From JAIVGV01 sp035295985 (lineage in GTDB: Bacteria; Acidobacteriota; Blastocatellia; Pyrinomonadales; Pyrinomonadaceae): 48,313 nucleotides of DNA. Shown in pieces: positions 8,339-16,912 of the stretch (positions are counted from its first letter, which is position 1; every line of letters starts with the position of its first letter). The notes under the pieces are model-generated. The model saw only the letters and a program-made list of their open reading frames with translations, was not told the origin of the DNA and searched no databases. Both the position numbers and the translations under genes were made by a program. The stretch is from positions 1 to 48,313 of the forward strand of contig DATHBT010000304.1 in NCBI GenBank assembly GCA_035295985.1. Reading direction: 5' to 3'.

Positions 8339-8526
8339 TCGTCTCCCCCTGTTTCTTTCGCGTTGAATGGCTTGGACGAATGAAAACACGCGCGGGCCGG
8401 CGGCACAAGCGGCGGCGCGCGCGCCGGCTTTTCACGCGCCCTGCGCCGCGGTGTTAATCTCGCGGAGGGCCGTTGTGGTTAAGGCCGGCGGTGTTCACGT
8501 CGCTAAGTCCGGGGCCGAGGTGACTC

Positions 8527-8964
8527 ATGTTCGAGATGAGAGCGGTCGGGTACGTGCGCAGCCCTTACGCCGACACGTCGCAGGTTCCGAAGGGGCGCGG
8601 CGCGAAGCACGAGGCCGAAGGGCTGATCGAGGTGCTGACGGAGTTCGAGGCGGGCCTCACAGACATAGAGGGCTTCTCGCACCTCTTCGTCATCTGGGCC
8701 TTCCACCGCGCCGAAGGCTACGAGCTGACGGGGCCGACGCCGACGGACGAGCGCCCGCACGGCGTCTTCGCCACGCGCTCGCCGCGCCGGCCGAACCCCC
8801 TGGGCCTGACGGTCGTGCGCCTGCTCTCGCGCGACGGCCCGGTCTTGCGCGTCGCCGGCCTCGACATGCTCGACGGCACGCCCGTCCTCGACATCAAGCC
8901 CTACCTCTCAAACGTCCCGCCCGAAGAGTTGCGCCGCGGCTGGCTCGACGAAGTCGGCGCGTGA
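8527..8964 (+). CDS. trmO: tRNA (N6-threonylcarbamoyladenosine37-N6)-methyltransferase TrmO
   Basis: SAM-dependent enzyme that methylates t6A37 in tRNAs reading ACY codons. The 145-residue product is a full TsaA/UPF0066 domain: AVGYVRSPY, GLTDIEGFSHLFVIWAFHRA, HGVFATRSPRRPNPLGLTVV (the family signature) and LDMLDGTPVLDIKPYL. It lacks the extra C-terminal domain found in enterobacterial TrmO, as many short homologues do. The ribosome site GAGGTGA precedes the ATG. A strong terminator follows within 45 bases, so it is monocistronic. Confidence 0.9.
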   Translation: MFEMRAVGYVRSPYADTSQVPKGRGAKHEAEGLIEVLTEFEAGLTDIEGFSHLFVIWAFHRAEGYELTGPTPTDERPHGVFATRSPRRPNPLGLTVVRLLSRDGPVLRVAGLDMLDGTPVLDIKPYLSNVPPEELRRGWLDEVGA

Positions 8965-9004
8965 GGCCCGGGCCTCAGCGGCGCGGAGGGGCCGCACACA
9001 AGAA

Positions 9005-9042
9005 AGAGAGGCGGGCGTCGTCGGACGCCCGCCTCTCTTTTC
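9005..9042 (+). terminator. Rho-independent terminator after trmO
   Basis: GAGAGGCGGGCGTC pairs with GACGCCCGCCTCTC around a short loop, followed by TTTTCT. The stem is flanked by A- and T-rich ends, so it could also work on the minus strand for the tRNA-like relic at 9048. Confidence 0.85.
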
Positions 9043-9047
9043 TGAAA

Positions 9048-9069
9048 ACTCCGCGTAGGACTCGAATCC
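9048..9069 (-). pseudogene. Relic of a tRNA 3' end
   Basis: ACTCCGCGTAGGACTCGAA on the plus strand is the complement of a tRNA T-arm and acceptor end. It matches the intact tRNA-Asn at 39293-39364 except for a two-base gap. No matching 5' half is found within 80 bases, and the T-stem has mispairs. A terminator lies just beyond its 3' side, as at the other two tRNA-Asn-like sites. Confidence 0.5.
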
Positions 9070-9155
9070 GCGACGCCCACGTTATCGGGTGAGCCGCGAG
9101 GGCCGCGCGTTCAGTTCGGCGAGGCCGTGGCGGCGCGTGGTCGTCGGCGGGTGGC

Positions 9156-12100
9156 TCACCTGAAGTTGCTGATGAGCACCACGTCGCTCGTCTGTGTGCC
9201 GCGGGCGAGGGCGAGTTGTTTGCCGTCGCGCGAGAAGTCGAACCAGAAGATGCTGTCGGACTTGAAGTCTGTGAGCTGTCTGGGCGGGCCGCCGGCGGCG
9301 GGCAGGGCGTAGATTTGGCCGGCCTCGCCGCGGTTGTCTATGTAGGCGATGGCTTTCCCGTCGGGCGTCCAGCGCAGCACGGGGCCGAGCCGGAACGGCG
9401 GCTCGGCGATCCTGGTGATGGGGCCGCCCTCGATAGGGATTTGGCCGATGCTCATGCCGCGCGTGCCCAGCAGGAAGTACTGGAAAGCGATCTGTTTACC
9501 GTCCGGCGAGACGGCCGGGTGCTCCTCCCAGTACTCGTTGTTCAGCTCCACGCGCTCGCCCCCGTCCACGCGCGCGCGCCACAGCGCAGGTATCCCCTTC
9601 GCGCCCGTGCCCGAATAGACGAGCCACCGCCCGTCGGGCGAAATGGTGAAGCGCAGCACGGTCGCGGCGATCAGTTGGCGGGGGTTGCCGCCGTCGGTGT
9701 CCATGCGCCAGATGCCGAACTCGTCGCCGCGGTCGGAGAGGAAAAGGATTGAACTCCCGTCGGGTGTGACCTGCGGGTAGAAGTTCTGGCGGGCGTCCGA
9801 GGTCAGTTGTTTCTGCGTGCCCCGCTCGGTGTCGAGCAGCCAGATGTCGCGGTTGCCGCTCGCGTTCGAGCCGTAAACGATCTTTCCGTCGGGCGTCCAA
9901 CTGATGCCCCAACTGCCGTCGGCCTTGCCCGTGCCGGAGGTGACGGCGCGCGCTTCCGAGGCGGGCCTGCCCGCGGGCATGACCCAGAGGTCTGTGTCGC
10001 GGGCCGACTGCACGACCGCCATCGTCTGCGCGTCCCCGCTCAGGCTCATGCCGTGGTACTCGTTCAGATCGTTGGTGACGCGGTGGGCCTCGCCCGAAGG
10101 GTAGGCGACGCGCCAGACCTGCGACTGCGGCGACGACTGATCGCGCGCCGACAGCATGAGGCCGCTGCCGTCCGGCAGCCACGCGAGGCTGTCTATGTTC
10201 GACCAGCGCTGCGTCCCGATCTGCCGCTCGGCCCCGCCCTCCAACTGCACTTCGAGCAGCGAGAGCGTGTCGTTGGGCCTGCCCAGCGCGCAGATCAGCA
10301 CCCTGCCGTCGGGCGACCACGCGGGCGCGGTCGGGCGCGCGGGGGTGGCGAACAGCTCGGCCCCCCTGTGCGTCGTGACGATCCGCTCGCCCGTGCCGTC
10401 CGCGTTGGCGACGATCACGGTGCTGTCCCCCACCGCGGGGCTGTGGTTGCGCACGAAGGCTATGCGCTTGCCGTCGGGCGAAAAACTGATCGGGCTGAAA
10501 GGGTCTCTAATCAGCTTCTGCGCGTCGCCCCCCAGCGCCGGGATGCGCAGCACCCACTCGCCCTCCCCCGCCTTCCGGGCGCGGTAGTAGAGGTAGTTGC
10601 CGTCGGGCGAGAAGGTCATGCCGCGGACGATGAAATCGTCCGGCTCGACGATCCTGATGTCGCGCCCCGTCGCCACCTGCCTGATCCAGACGCTCGCCGT
10701 CCCGCCGTCCTGCACCGGCCCGCCGCGGGTCTCGATGTTGAGGTAGGCCACGTACTTGCCGTCGGGCGAGACGGTCGCGTCGGACGCGCGGCCCGTGGTC
10801 GTCAGCCGCGTCAGCCTCATCCGACCGAAGGAGACGGGCGAGCCGTCGGCGGCCTGCGCCCCCCCGGCGTCGTCCCGGCGCGTGAGCACGAGCAGCAGTG
10901 CCGCGCCGCCGACGGCTATGAGTATGAGCGCCGCGGCGACGACGATGACCCCCGTCTTATGTCTCTTGAGTTCGCCGACCAGATACTCTGCGCTGCTGGT
11001 CGGGCGCGCCGCCGCCTCGGCGGTCGGGGCGGCCGGCGGCGCGGCCTGTTTCGTCGCCGCGCCGGTCAATGCCCCGGTCTGATTCAACTCCGAAGGGGCC
11101 GGGCGCGGGGGCGCGGGCTGGCGTTGCAGTTCCTGTTGGAGTTCCTCCAGCTCAAGCGCCACGTCCTTGATCGACTGGTATCGCTTCTCCGGGTCTTTCT
11201 GTAGGCAGCGGCGCACGATCCGCTCCAGGTCGGCGGGCGCGTGCGGGATAGCCTCCCTGATCTGCGGCGTCGGCGCGTGGACGATCTTGTGCAGCGAGTC
11301 GAGCGCGTCCGCGCCCTCGAAAGCCTTCCTGCCCGTGGCCGCCTCGTAGAGGATGCAGCCGAAGGAGAAGATGTCGGAGCGGTGGTCGATCTCCCGCACG
11401 CGCCCCTGCGCCTGCTCCGGCGACATGTAGCCGGCCGTGCCCATCACCATGCCGGGCAGCGACTGCGGCGCGAGCACGGCCGTCGCCGCCTCGCTCCCGC
11501 CCCCGCCGTCCGCGCCCCCCGGCGGCACGAACTGCTTCGCCAGCCCGAAGTCGAGCACCTTGGCGAAGCCGTCGCGCGTCACCATGACATTGTCGGGCTT
11601 GAGATCGCGGTGAACTACGCCGGCGGCGTGCGCCTTCGTCAGCCCCTCGGCCGCCTGCCGCAGGTAGTTGAGGAGCTTCGGCAGCGGGTCGCGCTCGCGG
11701 TGAATCCTCTGGCCGAGCGTCTCGCCCTCGACGTACTCCATCGCGATGAAGTAGCGCCCGTCCGCCTCGCCGAGGTCGTAAACGGTGACGATGTTCGGGT
11801 GGTTGAGCGCGGACGCGGCGCGCGCCTCGCGCGTGAACATGCTGGCGCGCCGCTCGTCTCCGGCAAGGTAGTCTGGCAGGAACTTCAACGCCACCTTACG
11901 CCCGAGCCTCGTGTCCCGCGCGAGGTAAACGTCGCCCATGCCGCCCGAGCCGAGGCGCGCGAGCACCTGGTAGTGCGCGAATGACTGCCCGGCGAGCGAC
12001 GCGCCGTCGCCGCCGCCGTGCCCGGCGGCGACCGCCGCGGCCGGCTCGGCCATGAAGTCGGGCGCCTCCTCGTGCGACGCGAGCATCGCCTCGACCTCCC

Positions 12101-12218
12101 GCCGCAGCCCTTCGTCCCCGCCGCAGGCCGCGTCGAGGAACGCGCGGCGCTCGCCCGCGCCGCGCAGCAGCGCCGCCTCGAAGACGCTCGTGATCTGGTG
12201 CCAGCGTTCTGGGGTCAT
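9156..12218 (-). CDS. Membrane-anchored Ser/Thr protein kinase with C-terminal PD40/TolB-like propeller
   Basis: A 1020-residue signalling kinase. Residues 1-75 form the helical head common in acidobacterial kinases (MTPERWHQITSVFEAAL). The kinase domain covers about 85-360 with LGSGGMGDVYLA, VALKFLP, HRDLKPDN and DFGLAKQF. After a Pro/Ala-rich linker a single membrane helix (VIVVAAALILIAVGGAALLL, near 430) leads to an extracytoplasmic beta-propeller with many SPDGK repeats. The design is an outer sensor and an inner kinase. A TIGR02999-type sigma factor is encoded directly upstream on the same strand, and such pairs are common, so kinase and sigma factor probably work together. Ligand and targets unknown. 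Confidence 0.93.
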   Translation of the reverse strand: MTPERWHQITSVFEAALLRGAGERRAFLDAACGGDEGLRREVEAMLASHEEAPDFMAEPAAAVAAGHGGGDGASLAGQSFAHYQVLARLGSGGMGDVYLARDTRLGRKVALKFLPDYLAGDERRASMFTREARAASALNHPNIVTVYDLGEADGRYFIAMEYVEGETLGQRIHRERDPLPKLLNYLRQAAEGLTKAHAAGVVHRDLKPDNVMVTRDGFAKVLDFGLAKQFVPPGGADGGGGSEAATAVLAPQSLPGMVMGTAGYMSPEQAQGRVREIDHRSDIFSFGCILYEAATGRKAFEGADALDSLHKIVHAPTPQIREAIPHAPADLERIVRRCLQKDPEKRYQSIKDVALELEELQQELQRQPAPPRPAPSELNQTGALTGAATKQAAPPAAPTAEAAARPTSSAEYLVGELKRHKTGVIVVAAALILIAVGGAALLLVLTRRDDAGGAQAADGSPVSFGRMRLTRLTTTGRASDATVSPDGKYVAYLNIETRGGPVQDGGTASVWIRQVATGRDIRIVEPDDFIVRGMTFSPDGNYLYYRARKAGEGEWVLRIPALGGDAQKLIRDPFSPISFSPDGKRIAFVRNHSPAVGDSTVIVANADGTGERIVTTHRGAELFATPARPTAPAWSPDGRVLICALGRPNDTLSLLEVQLEGGAERQIGTQRWSNIDSLAWLPDGSGLMLSARDQSSPQSQVWRVAYPSGEAHRVTNDLNEYHGMSLSGDAQTMAVVQSARDTDLWVMPAGRPASEARAVTSGTGKADGSWGISWTPDGKIVYGSNASGNRDIWLLDTERGTQKQLTSDARQNFYPQVTPDGSSILFLSDRGDEFGIWRMDTDGGNPRQLIAATVLRFTISPDGRWLVYSGTGAKGIPALWRARVDGGERVELNNEYWEEHPAVSPDGKQIAFQYFLLGTRGMSIGQIPIEGGPITRIAEPPFRLGPVLRWTPDGKAIAYIDNRGEAGQIYALPAAGGPPRQLTDFKSDSIFWFDFSRDGKQLALARGTQTSDVVLISNFR

Positions 12219-12228
12219 AACAGGGGGC

Positions 12229-12320
12229 CGTTAGCTGTTGCCGCCGGCCGGAACCGGGCCGCCCGCACCGTCCAACTTCCGGCCCCGCTCCGGTTCCCGG
12301 TTCTGCTAACGGCTAACGGC
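12229..12320. repeat. Degenerate TTAGCTG/CTAACGG palindrome
   Basis: The left end is CCGTTAGCTGTTGCCG and the right end GCTAACGGCTAACGGC, with inverted GGAACCGGG/CCGGTTCCCGG words inside. It overlaps the last bases of the sigma factor gene, whose stop codon lies within the right arm, and ends 10 bases before the kinase start. A decayed relative of the elements at 3590 and 46071. Confidence 0.6.
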
Positions 12321-12900
12321 TCGCGGCTCGCTTCCCACCCGCCACGGTCTTATGCAGCCAGGCTTTGGCGACCGTCCAGTCGCGCTCGACCGTGGTGTCC
12401 GAGACGCCGAGCGCCTCGGCCGCCTCCTCCGTCGTGAGCCCGCCGAAGAATTTTAGCTCGACGACGCGGGCCCGGCGCGGATCGACTTCGGCCAGGGCGG
12501 CGAGGGCCTCGTCGAGCGCGACGAGGTTGGGGGCGCGCTCGTCCGCTATCCCCTCGGCCTCGCCGAGCGTGACCTGCAGCGCGCCGCCGCCGCGCTTCTG
12601 GTACTTACGGCGGCGCGCGTGATCGACGAGGATGCGCCGCATCTGCTGCGCGGCGATGGCGAGGAAGTGCGCGCGGTTCTGCCAGCGGACGCGCCGCTGC
12701 CCGACGAGTTTGAGGTACGCCTCGTTGACGAGCGCCGTGGTCTGTAGCGTGTGGCCCGGCCGCTCGCCGCGCATGTAGCCGCGCGCCAGGCGGCGCAGCT
12801 CCGCGTTGACGAGCGGCATGAGCTGGTCGAGCGCGGCCCGGTCGCCGTCGCCCCAAGCGACGAGCAGGCCGGTGATGTCCTTCGGCGGCGCCTCACCCAT
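12313..12900 (-). CDS. RNA polymerase sigma factor, TIGR02999/SigK-type ECF family
   Basis: A 195-residue sigma factor. Region 2 is read in LVAWGDGDRAALDQLMPLV through TTALVNEAYLKLVGQ and AHFLAIAAQQMRRILVDHAR. The DHARRRKYQKRGGG stretch is characteristic of the TIGR02999 family. Region 4 is in RARVVELKFFGGLTTEEAAE and continues VSDTTVERDWTVAKAWL. The ATG at 12900 was preferred; a GTG at 12936 with AAGGGGG very close is the alternative. Its stop lies about 95 bases before the kinase start, across a repeat. No anti-sigma gene is present, so control by the neighbouring Ser/Thr kinase is likely but inferred. Confidence 0.88.
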   Translation of the reverse strand: MGEAPPKDITGLLVAWGDGDRAALDQLMPLVNAELRRLARGYMRGERPGHTLQTTALVNEAYLKLVGQRRVRWQNRAHFLAIAAQQMRRILVDHARRRKYQKRGGGALQVTLGEAEGIADERAPNLVALDEALAALAEVDPRRARVVELKFFGGLTTEEAAEALGVSDTTVERDWTVAKAWLHKTVAGGKRAASR

Positions 12901-13148
12901 TCGGTACACCCGCGCCGGCGCGGGCCGGCCCTTCACAGCCCCCTTGCGCCGTCGGGCCCCGCCGGGCGGCGTGCGAAAGAAGCTTGAAAACGGCGTGGGG
13001 GGATTTCAAACCGGTTCCCGCGTAAACGAGTGGGGGACGAAAACCGGTAGAGAGCGCGGCGGAGACGCTGGATCGGGGCGCGCATATTTTAGCCCCGCCC
13101 GCCGCCGTCGCGCAAAAAATAATGATCGGATGAGAAAGGAAGCTTGCC

Positions 13149-13664
13149 ATGAGATTGAGTAACCGTGTGCTGTTTGCGTCCGCGCTCGTGCTGCTGGCGG
13201 CCTCGCCCGCCGCCTTAGGCCAGGGGACTTACTCCGGGGGGGCCGGGAGCGCGGCCGGCGCGCCGAAGGCCGGCGTCGCGGAGGAGATACTGCGGCTGGA
13301 GCGGGAGTACGCCGAGGCTTCCAAGCGCGGCGACGCCGAGGCGTACGAGCGCCTGCACAGTGAAGACTTCAGGATGACGGCGCGCGGCCGCGTGACGGAG
13401 AGGGCCGAGTTGATGGCCCGCGTCAGGGACAGGAGCCGCCCGCGCGACGTGGTCGAGTCGCTGACCGAGGACGACGTGCGCGTGCGCGACTACGGCCAGA
13501 CGGTCGTCACCACGGGCCGCTGGAGGCGCGTGAGCAAAAGCCCGGAGGGTAAGGATACGAGCGCCGAGGGCCACTTCACGCGCGTCTGGATCAGGCGCGG
13601 CACGGGTTGGCAGTTGGCCGTCGCGCACTATTCGCCCGTGGCCCGGCCAGCCGCCCAGCGGTAG
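13149..13664 (+). CDS. Secreted NTF2-like (DUF4440/SnoaL-like) protein
   Basis: A 171-residue exported protein. A signal peptide (LFASALVLLAASPAALG) is followed by an NTF2-like cone: a first helix ILRLEREYAEASKRGDAEAY, then the strand pattern LHSEDFRMTARGRV, VRDYGQTVVTTGRWRR and FTRVWIRRGTGWQLAVAHYS. These match DUF4440 proteins. The ATG has AGAAAGGAAG upstream. It is divergent from the sigma/kinase pair and may be part of that regulon. Binding partner unknown. Confidence 0.82.
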   Translation: MRLSNRVLFASALVLLAASPAALGQGTYSGGAGSAAGAPKAGVAEEILRLEREYAEASKRGDAEAYERLHSEDFRMTARGRVTERAELMARVRDRSRPRDVVESLTEDDVRVRDYGQTVVTTGRWRRVSKSPEGKDTSAEGHFTRVWIRRGTGWQLAVAHYSPVARPAAQR

Positions 13665-13803
13665 TGACCGGGGGCGGGCCGGCGGTGGCCGCCGCGCCGG
13701 GTCAGGCGACAGACTGTGAACCAGGACGAAGGAGGAAGAACGTGCAGACGCGATTGGCTCGTCAGAAGCGTTTAGGGAGACTCGGCAAAGGGGAGGCGGG
13801 GCG

Positions 13804-15087
13804 TCAGGCCTCGCAGAGCGCCTGCGCCGACCACGGGTGGACTCTCGCTTCGTCCGCGGAGAGGGGGGCGGCGGGCGGCGCCTTTTTCGCGATCCGGCGG
13901 TAGGTGTCGAGCAGGATAGGCATCACGGCACGCGGCGAGAACAGCTCCTCATACCTTTGCGCCGCCTGCTCGCCCATGCTCGCCCGCTCGCGCGCGTCGG
14001 CCGCCAGACGGGCGAGCGCGGCGGCGAGCGCCGCCACGTCGCCGGGCGGGACGAGCAGCCCGACCTCGCGCGTCACGACGTCGGGGACGCCGCCGACCGC
14101 CGAGGCGATGACGGGCAGCCCGTGAGACATGGCCTCGACGATGGCGTTCGGCGTCCCCTCCGCCAAAGACGGCAGCACGAAAACATCCAGGCCCTCCATG
14201 AAAGACTTGCGCTGTTCGGGCCGCGTATAGACTCCGGTGAACTCGCAAACGTTTGCGACGCCCAGCTCGCGGGCGCGCTCCCAGACCTTCTGACGTAGGG
14301 AGCCTTCGCCGGCTATTCTGAGCCGCAGTCGCCGGTCGGCGCGCGCGGCCGCGGCGAAGGCTTCGAGCAGAACCAGAGCGCCTTTCAGGTGCTCGATCCG
14401 CGAGGCGAAGCCGACGTTGATCTCGTCCGCGCGAGCGCGCCGCCCGTTCGCCCCGCCGCGCAGATCGTCGGCCATGATCGGGAGCACGGACACGTCCTGC
14501 GCGAGCAGCAGACGCTCGCGGCACTTCTGCGCGAGCAGAGGCGAGAGCGCCGACACCTCCGCGCAGAGCGGCAGCACGGTCGTGAACTGTTCGTAATAGG
14601 CCTCGTATTCCGGCGGGTCGAAGGGCGTGCCCACCTCCTGATACATGACGGGGACGCCCGCCGCGTGCGCCGCCTCGATCAGCACCATCGCCGAAGGGTC
14701 GGGCGTGATGACGTGAACCACGTCGGGGCGCTCCTGCTCGAAGAAGTCGCGGCAGCGCCCGCTGTAGCGCGAGGCGATTCTGGTGGCGGCCCGCCGCGAC
14801 TGTTCGCGCACCAGCCTCCGCGACGTGGGGAGCGCCCGGAGCAGCGAGCGCGCGAACCTCCTCCCCGCCCCGAGCGAGGCGCCGACGCGCGGGCTGGCGA
14901 GGGTGCTGACCGGGACGCCGGCGTCGCGCAGGCGGACGTAATACTGGTCTTCGGCGTGGTGCGGATAGACGAGGAGCACGGAAACCGCGTGGCCGCTCCG
15001 GCGCAGTTGTGTTGCGTACGTGACGAGCGTCTGGTCGGCCCCGCTGACCGGCCCCAAAAACTGCCCCTTGCAGAGCATGACCTTCAT
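13804..15087 (-). CDS. GT4-family glycosyltransferase
   Basis: A 427-residue GT-B glycosyltransferase that probably adds a sugar to a lipid-linked glycan at the inner membrane face. N-terminal domain: GPVSGADQTLVTYATQLRRS and HVITPDPSAMVLIEAAHAAG. C-terminal nucleotide-sugar domain: INVGFASRIEHLKGALVLLE, RLRIAGEGSLRQKVWERA, and the GT4 Glu motif FVLPSLAEGTPNAIVEAMSH. It is the last gene of a minus-strand run (permease, ATPase, GT2, GT4) with gaps of 9, 37 and 47 bases, hence probably one operon for surface polysaccharide. Donor and acceptor not determined. Confidence 0.9.
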   Translation of the reverse strand: MKVMLCKGQFLGPVSGADQTLVTYATQLRRSGHAVSVLLVYPHHAEDQYYVRLRDAGVPVSTLASPRVGASLGAGRRFARSLLRALPTSRRLVREQSRRAATRIASRYSGRCRDFFEQERPDVVHVITPDPSAMVLIEAAHAAGVPVMYQEVGTPFDPPEYEAYYEQFTTVLPLCAEVSALSPLLAQKCRERLLLAQDVSVLPIMADDLRGGANGRRARADEINVGFASRIEHLKGALVLLEAFAAAARADRRLRLRIAGEGSLRQKVWERARELGVANVCEFTGVYTRPEQRKSFMEGLDVFVLPSLAEGTPNAIVEAMSHGLPVIASAVGGVPDVVTREVGLLVPPGDVAALAAALARLAADARERASMGEQAAQRYEELFSPRAVMPILLDTYRRIAKKAPPAAPLSADEARVHPWSAQALCEA

Positions 15088-15134
15088 GTTCGCTTCCGTT
15101 CCCCGATCCGCCTACGAGATGCGTCCGATCCCCA

Positions 15135-16085
15135 TTAACGCCGCCAGCGAAAACTCCGCCGGCAGAAGCTTGTAGCCGAAGTCCCCGCGGCGCGCGCCGC
15201 GCCCAGCGGGTGAAGTCCCAGCGCGGTCGCCGCGTTCCTCCGCGCGCTCCCAAGATGCCCGCCGGCGAGCGCGCGAAGCGTCTCGAAGGCTAGATGCCCC
15301 CCCATGCTCTCCGAGAAGCGCCGCGCCGCCGCGCGCCTCGCCTCCGCCGGGGCGGCAGACGCGCGCCTGAGCTTGAGCCATTTACAGCGAAACTGCCGCG
15401 TCGCCATCGTAACTATCTCGTCGGCGCGCGACGTGCCCTGCCCCGATCCCGGCGCTGACCTGCGCCAGATCATCACGGGCCGCTCAAGGGCGGCGACGGG
15501 GTAGAGCGCGGCGATGCGCACCCACAAATCCCAATCATCCACGCCGGGCACGGAAGCGTCGAGCATGCCGGCGCGCAGCAGACAGGCGCGGCGGAAGACG
15601 GCCGACCCGCACGGGATGAAGTTACGACCCAGGAGTTCCCAGAAGACCTCGCCCCGCGGGCAACGCTCCGGGTAAGCGCGGAGCGCGCCCTCGCCCTCCC
15701 GGCCGCTGATCAGAGCGCGCCCGTAAACGAGTCCCGCCTCGGGCGCGGCGTCGAGCGCCGCGACCTGCAAGTCCAGCGACCCGGGCAGCCGCACGTCGTC
15801 GTCGTCGAGGAAGCTGATGTACTCGCCCGTGCTGCTAAGTATGCCGACGTTGCGCGCCCCGGCCACGCCCTGGTTGCAGTCGAGCCGGACGTAGCGGACG
15901 CCTTCGAGGGAGCGGCAGACCTCCGCGGTCTCGTCCCCGGAGGCGTCGTCCACGACCACCACCTCGACGCCGCGGCCCGCCCCGCGCGCGCTCTCGACGG
16001 CGCGCGGCAGAAGGTGCGGCCGGCTGTGCGTCGGGATGATGATGCTGACGTTCGGGGCTGGCACTCTCGTAAGTCGGCGGCGCAC
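15135..16085 (-). CDS. GT2-family glycosyltransferase
   Basis: A 316-residue inverting glycosyltransferase with a GT-A fold. VSIIIPTHSRPHLLPRAVES starts the domain, then EVVVVDDASGDET, VAGARNVGILSSTGEYISFL and the metal-binding DDDD in SFLDDDDVRLPG. A later acidic motif, VPGVDDWDLWVRIAALYP, supplies the probable catalytic base (ED/DD type). The Arg-rich C-terminal tail after about residue 230 is not conserved. It lies between the exporter ATPase and the GT4 gene in the same operon, so it probably builds the exported glycan. Confidence 0.88.
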   Translation of the reverse strand: MRRRLTRVPAPNVSIIIPTHSRPHLLPRAVESARGAGRGVEVVVVDDASGDETAEVCRSLEGVRYVRLDCNQGVAGARNVGILSSTGEYISFLDDDDVRLPGSLDLQVAALDAAPEAGLVYGRALISGREGEGALRAYPERCPRGEVFWELLGRNFIPCGSAVFRRACLLRAGMLDASVPGVDDWDLWVRIAALYPVAALERPVMIWRRSAPGSGQGTSRADEIVTMATRQFRCKWLKLRRASAAPAEARRAAARRFSESMGGHLAFETLRALAGGHLGSARRNAATALGLHPLGAARAAGTSATSFCRRSFRWRR

Positions 16086-16122
16086 CCGGATAGGCGGCGG
16101 CCCGTCCCGGCGCGCCTCGCCG

Positions 16123-16902
16123 TCAGGCGGCGGGCGGGGCCATGTGTTCCGCGTAACGGGCGAGAACCGCCTGGGCCGGCCCGTCTTCCACGAGCCGGCC
16201 CGACTCGATGAAGAGGACGCGCCGGCACAGATCGCCGACCGTGCCGAGGTTGTGGCTGACGAAAAAGACCGTGTGGCCCTTGCGGCTGATCTCGCGCATC
16301 TTGGCGAAGCACTTCCGCTGGAAGGCCGCGTCGCCGACGGCCGTCACCTCGTCGAGCAGCAGTATGTCCGGCTCGACGTGCGCGGCGACAGAGAAGGCGA
16401 GCCGCACGTGCATGCCCGACGAGTATTGCTTGACGGGCATGTCGAGAAACTGCTCGACCTCGGCGAACGCCACGATCTCGTCGAACTTACGCCTGATCTC
16501 CGCGTAGTGCATGCCGAGGATCGTGCCGTTGAGGTAAACGTTTTCGCGGCCCGTGAGGTCGGGGTGGAAGCCCGTCCCGACCTGCAGCAAACTCCCCACG
16601 CGGCCGTACACGTCCACCTCGCCCGCCGACGGCCGCGTGATCCGCGAGAGGATTTTCAGCAGCGTCGATTTGCCCGCGCCGTTGCGGCCGACGACGCCGA
16701 CGACCTCGCCCGGCTCGACCTCGAAGCTCACGCCGCGGAGCGCCCACAGCCGCCCGCGGCCCGCCCGCGCTTCGCCCCTCATCCGCCGCACGGGCGCGCT
16801 GAGCGCCGAGCCGAAAGCGTCGAGAATGCTCGCCCCGGCGGGGCGAGGCCGGGCGAGGCCGTACCACTTGCTCAACTCCCTGACGCTGACGCTCGGCCTC
16901 AT
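16123..16902 (-). CDS. Polysaccharide ABC exporter ATP-binding protein (Wzt/TagH-like)
   Basis: A 259-residue ATPase that powers export of a lipid-linked polysaccharide through the permease encoded just upstream. Walker A is VGRNGAGKSTLLK, the signature motif is QYSSGMHVRLAFS, and Walker B is DILLLDEVTAVGD. The RVGSLLQVGTGFHPDLTGRE stretch is diagnostic of the Wzt/TagH subgroup. It ends shortly after the ATPase, so the C-terminal carbohydrate-binding domain of O-antigen Wzt proteins is absent. This suggests export without recognition of a chain-end cap. Only nine bases separate it from the permease gene. Confidence 0.92.
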   Translation of the reverse strand: MRPSVSVRELSKWYGLARPRPAGASILDAFGSALSAPVRRMRGEARAGRGRLWALRGVSFEVEPGEVVGVVGRNGAGKSTLLKILSRITRPSAGEVDVYGRVGSLLQVGTGFHPDLTGRENVYLNGTILGMHYAEIRRKFDEIVAFAEVEQFLDMPVKQYSSGMHVRLAFSVAAHVEPDILLLDEVTAVGDAAFQRKCFAKMREISRKGHTVFFVSHNLGTVGDLCRRVLFIESGRLVEDGPAQAVLARYAEHMAPPAA

Positions 16903-16912
16903 CCCCGCCCCC

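Noticed and set aside
9807..11204. Plus-strand 465-aa frame opposite the Ser/Thr kinase
   Set aside because: Shadow of the PD40 repeats; no recognisable domain or ribosome site.
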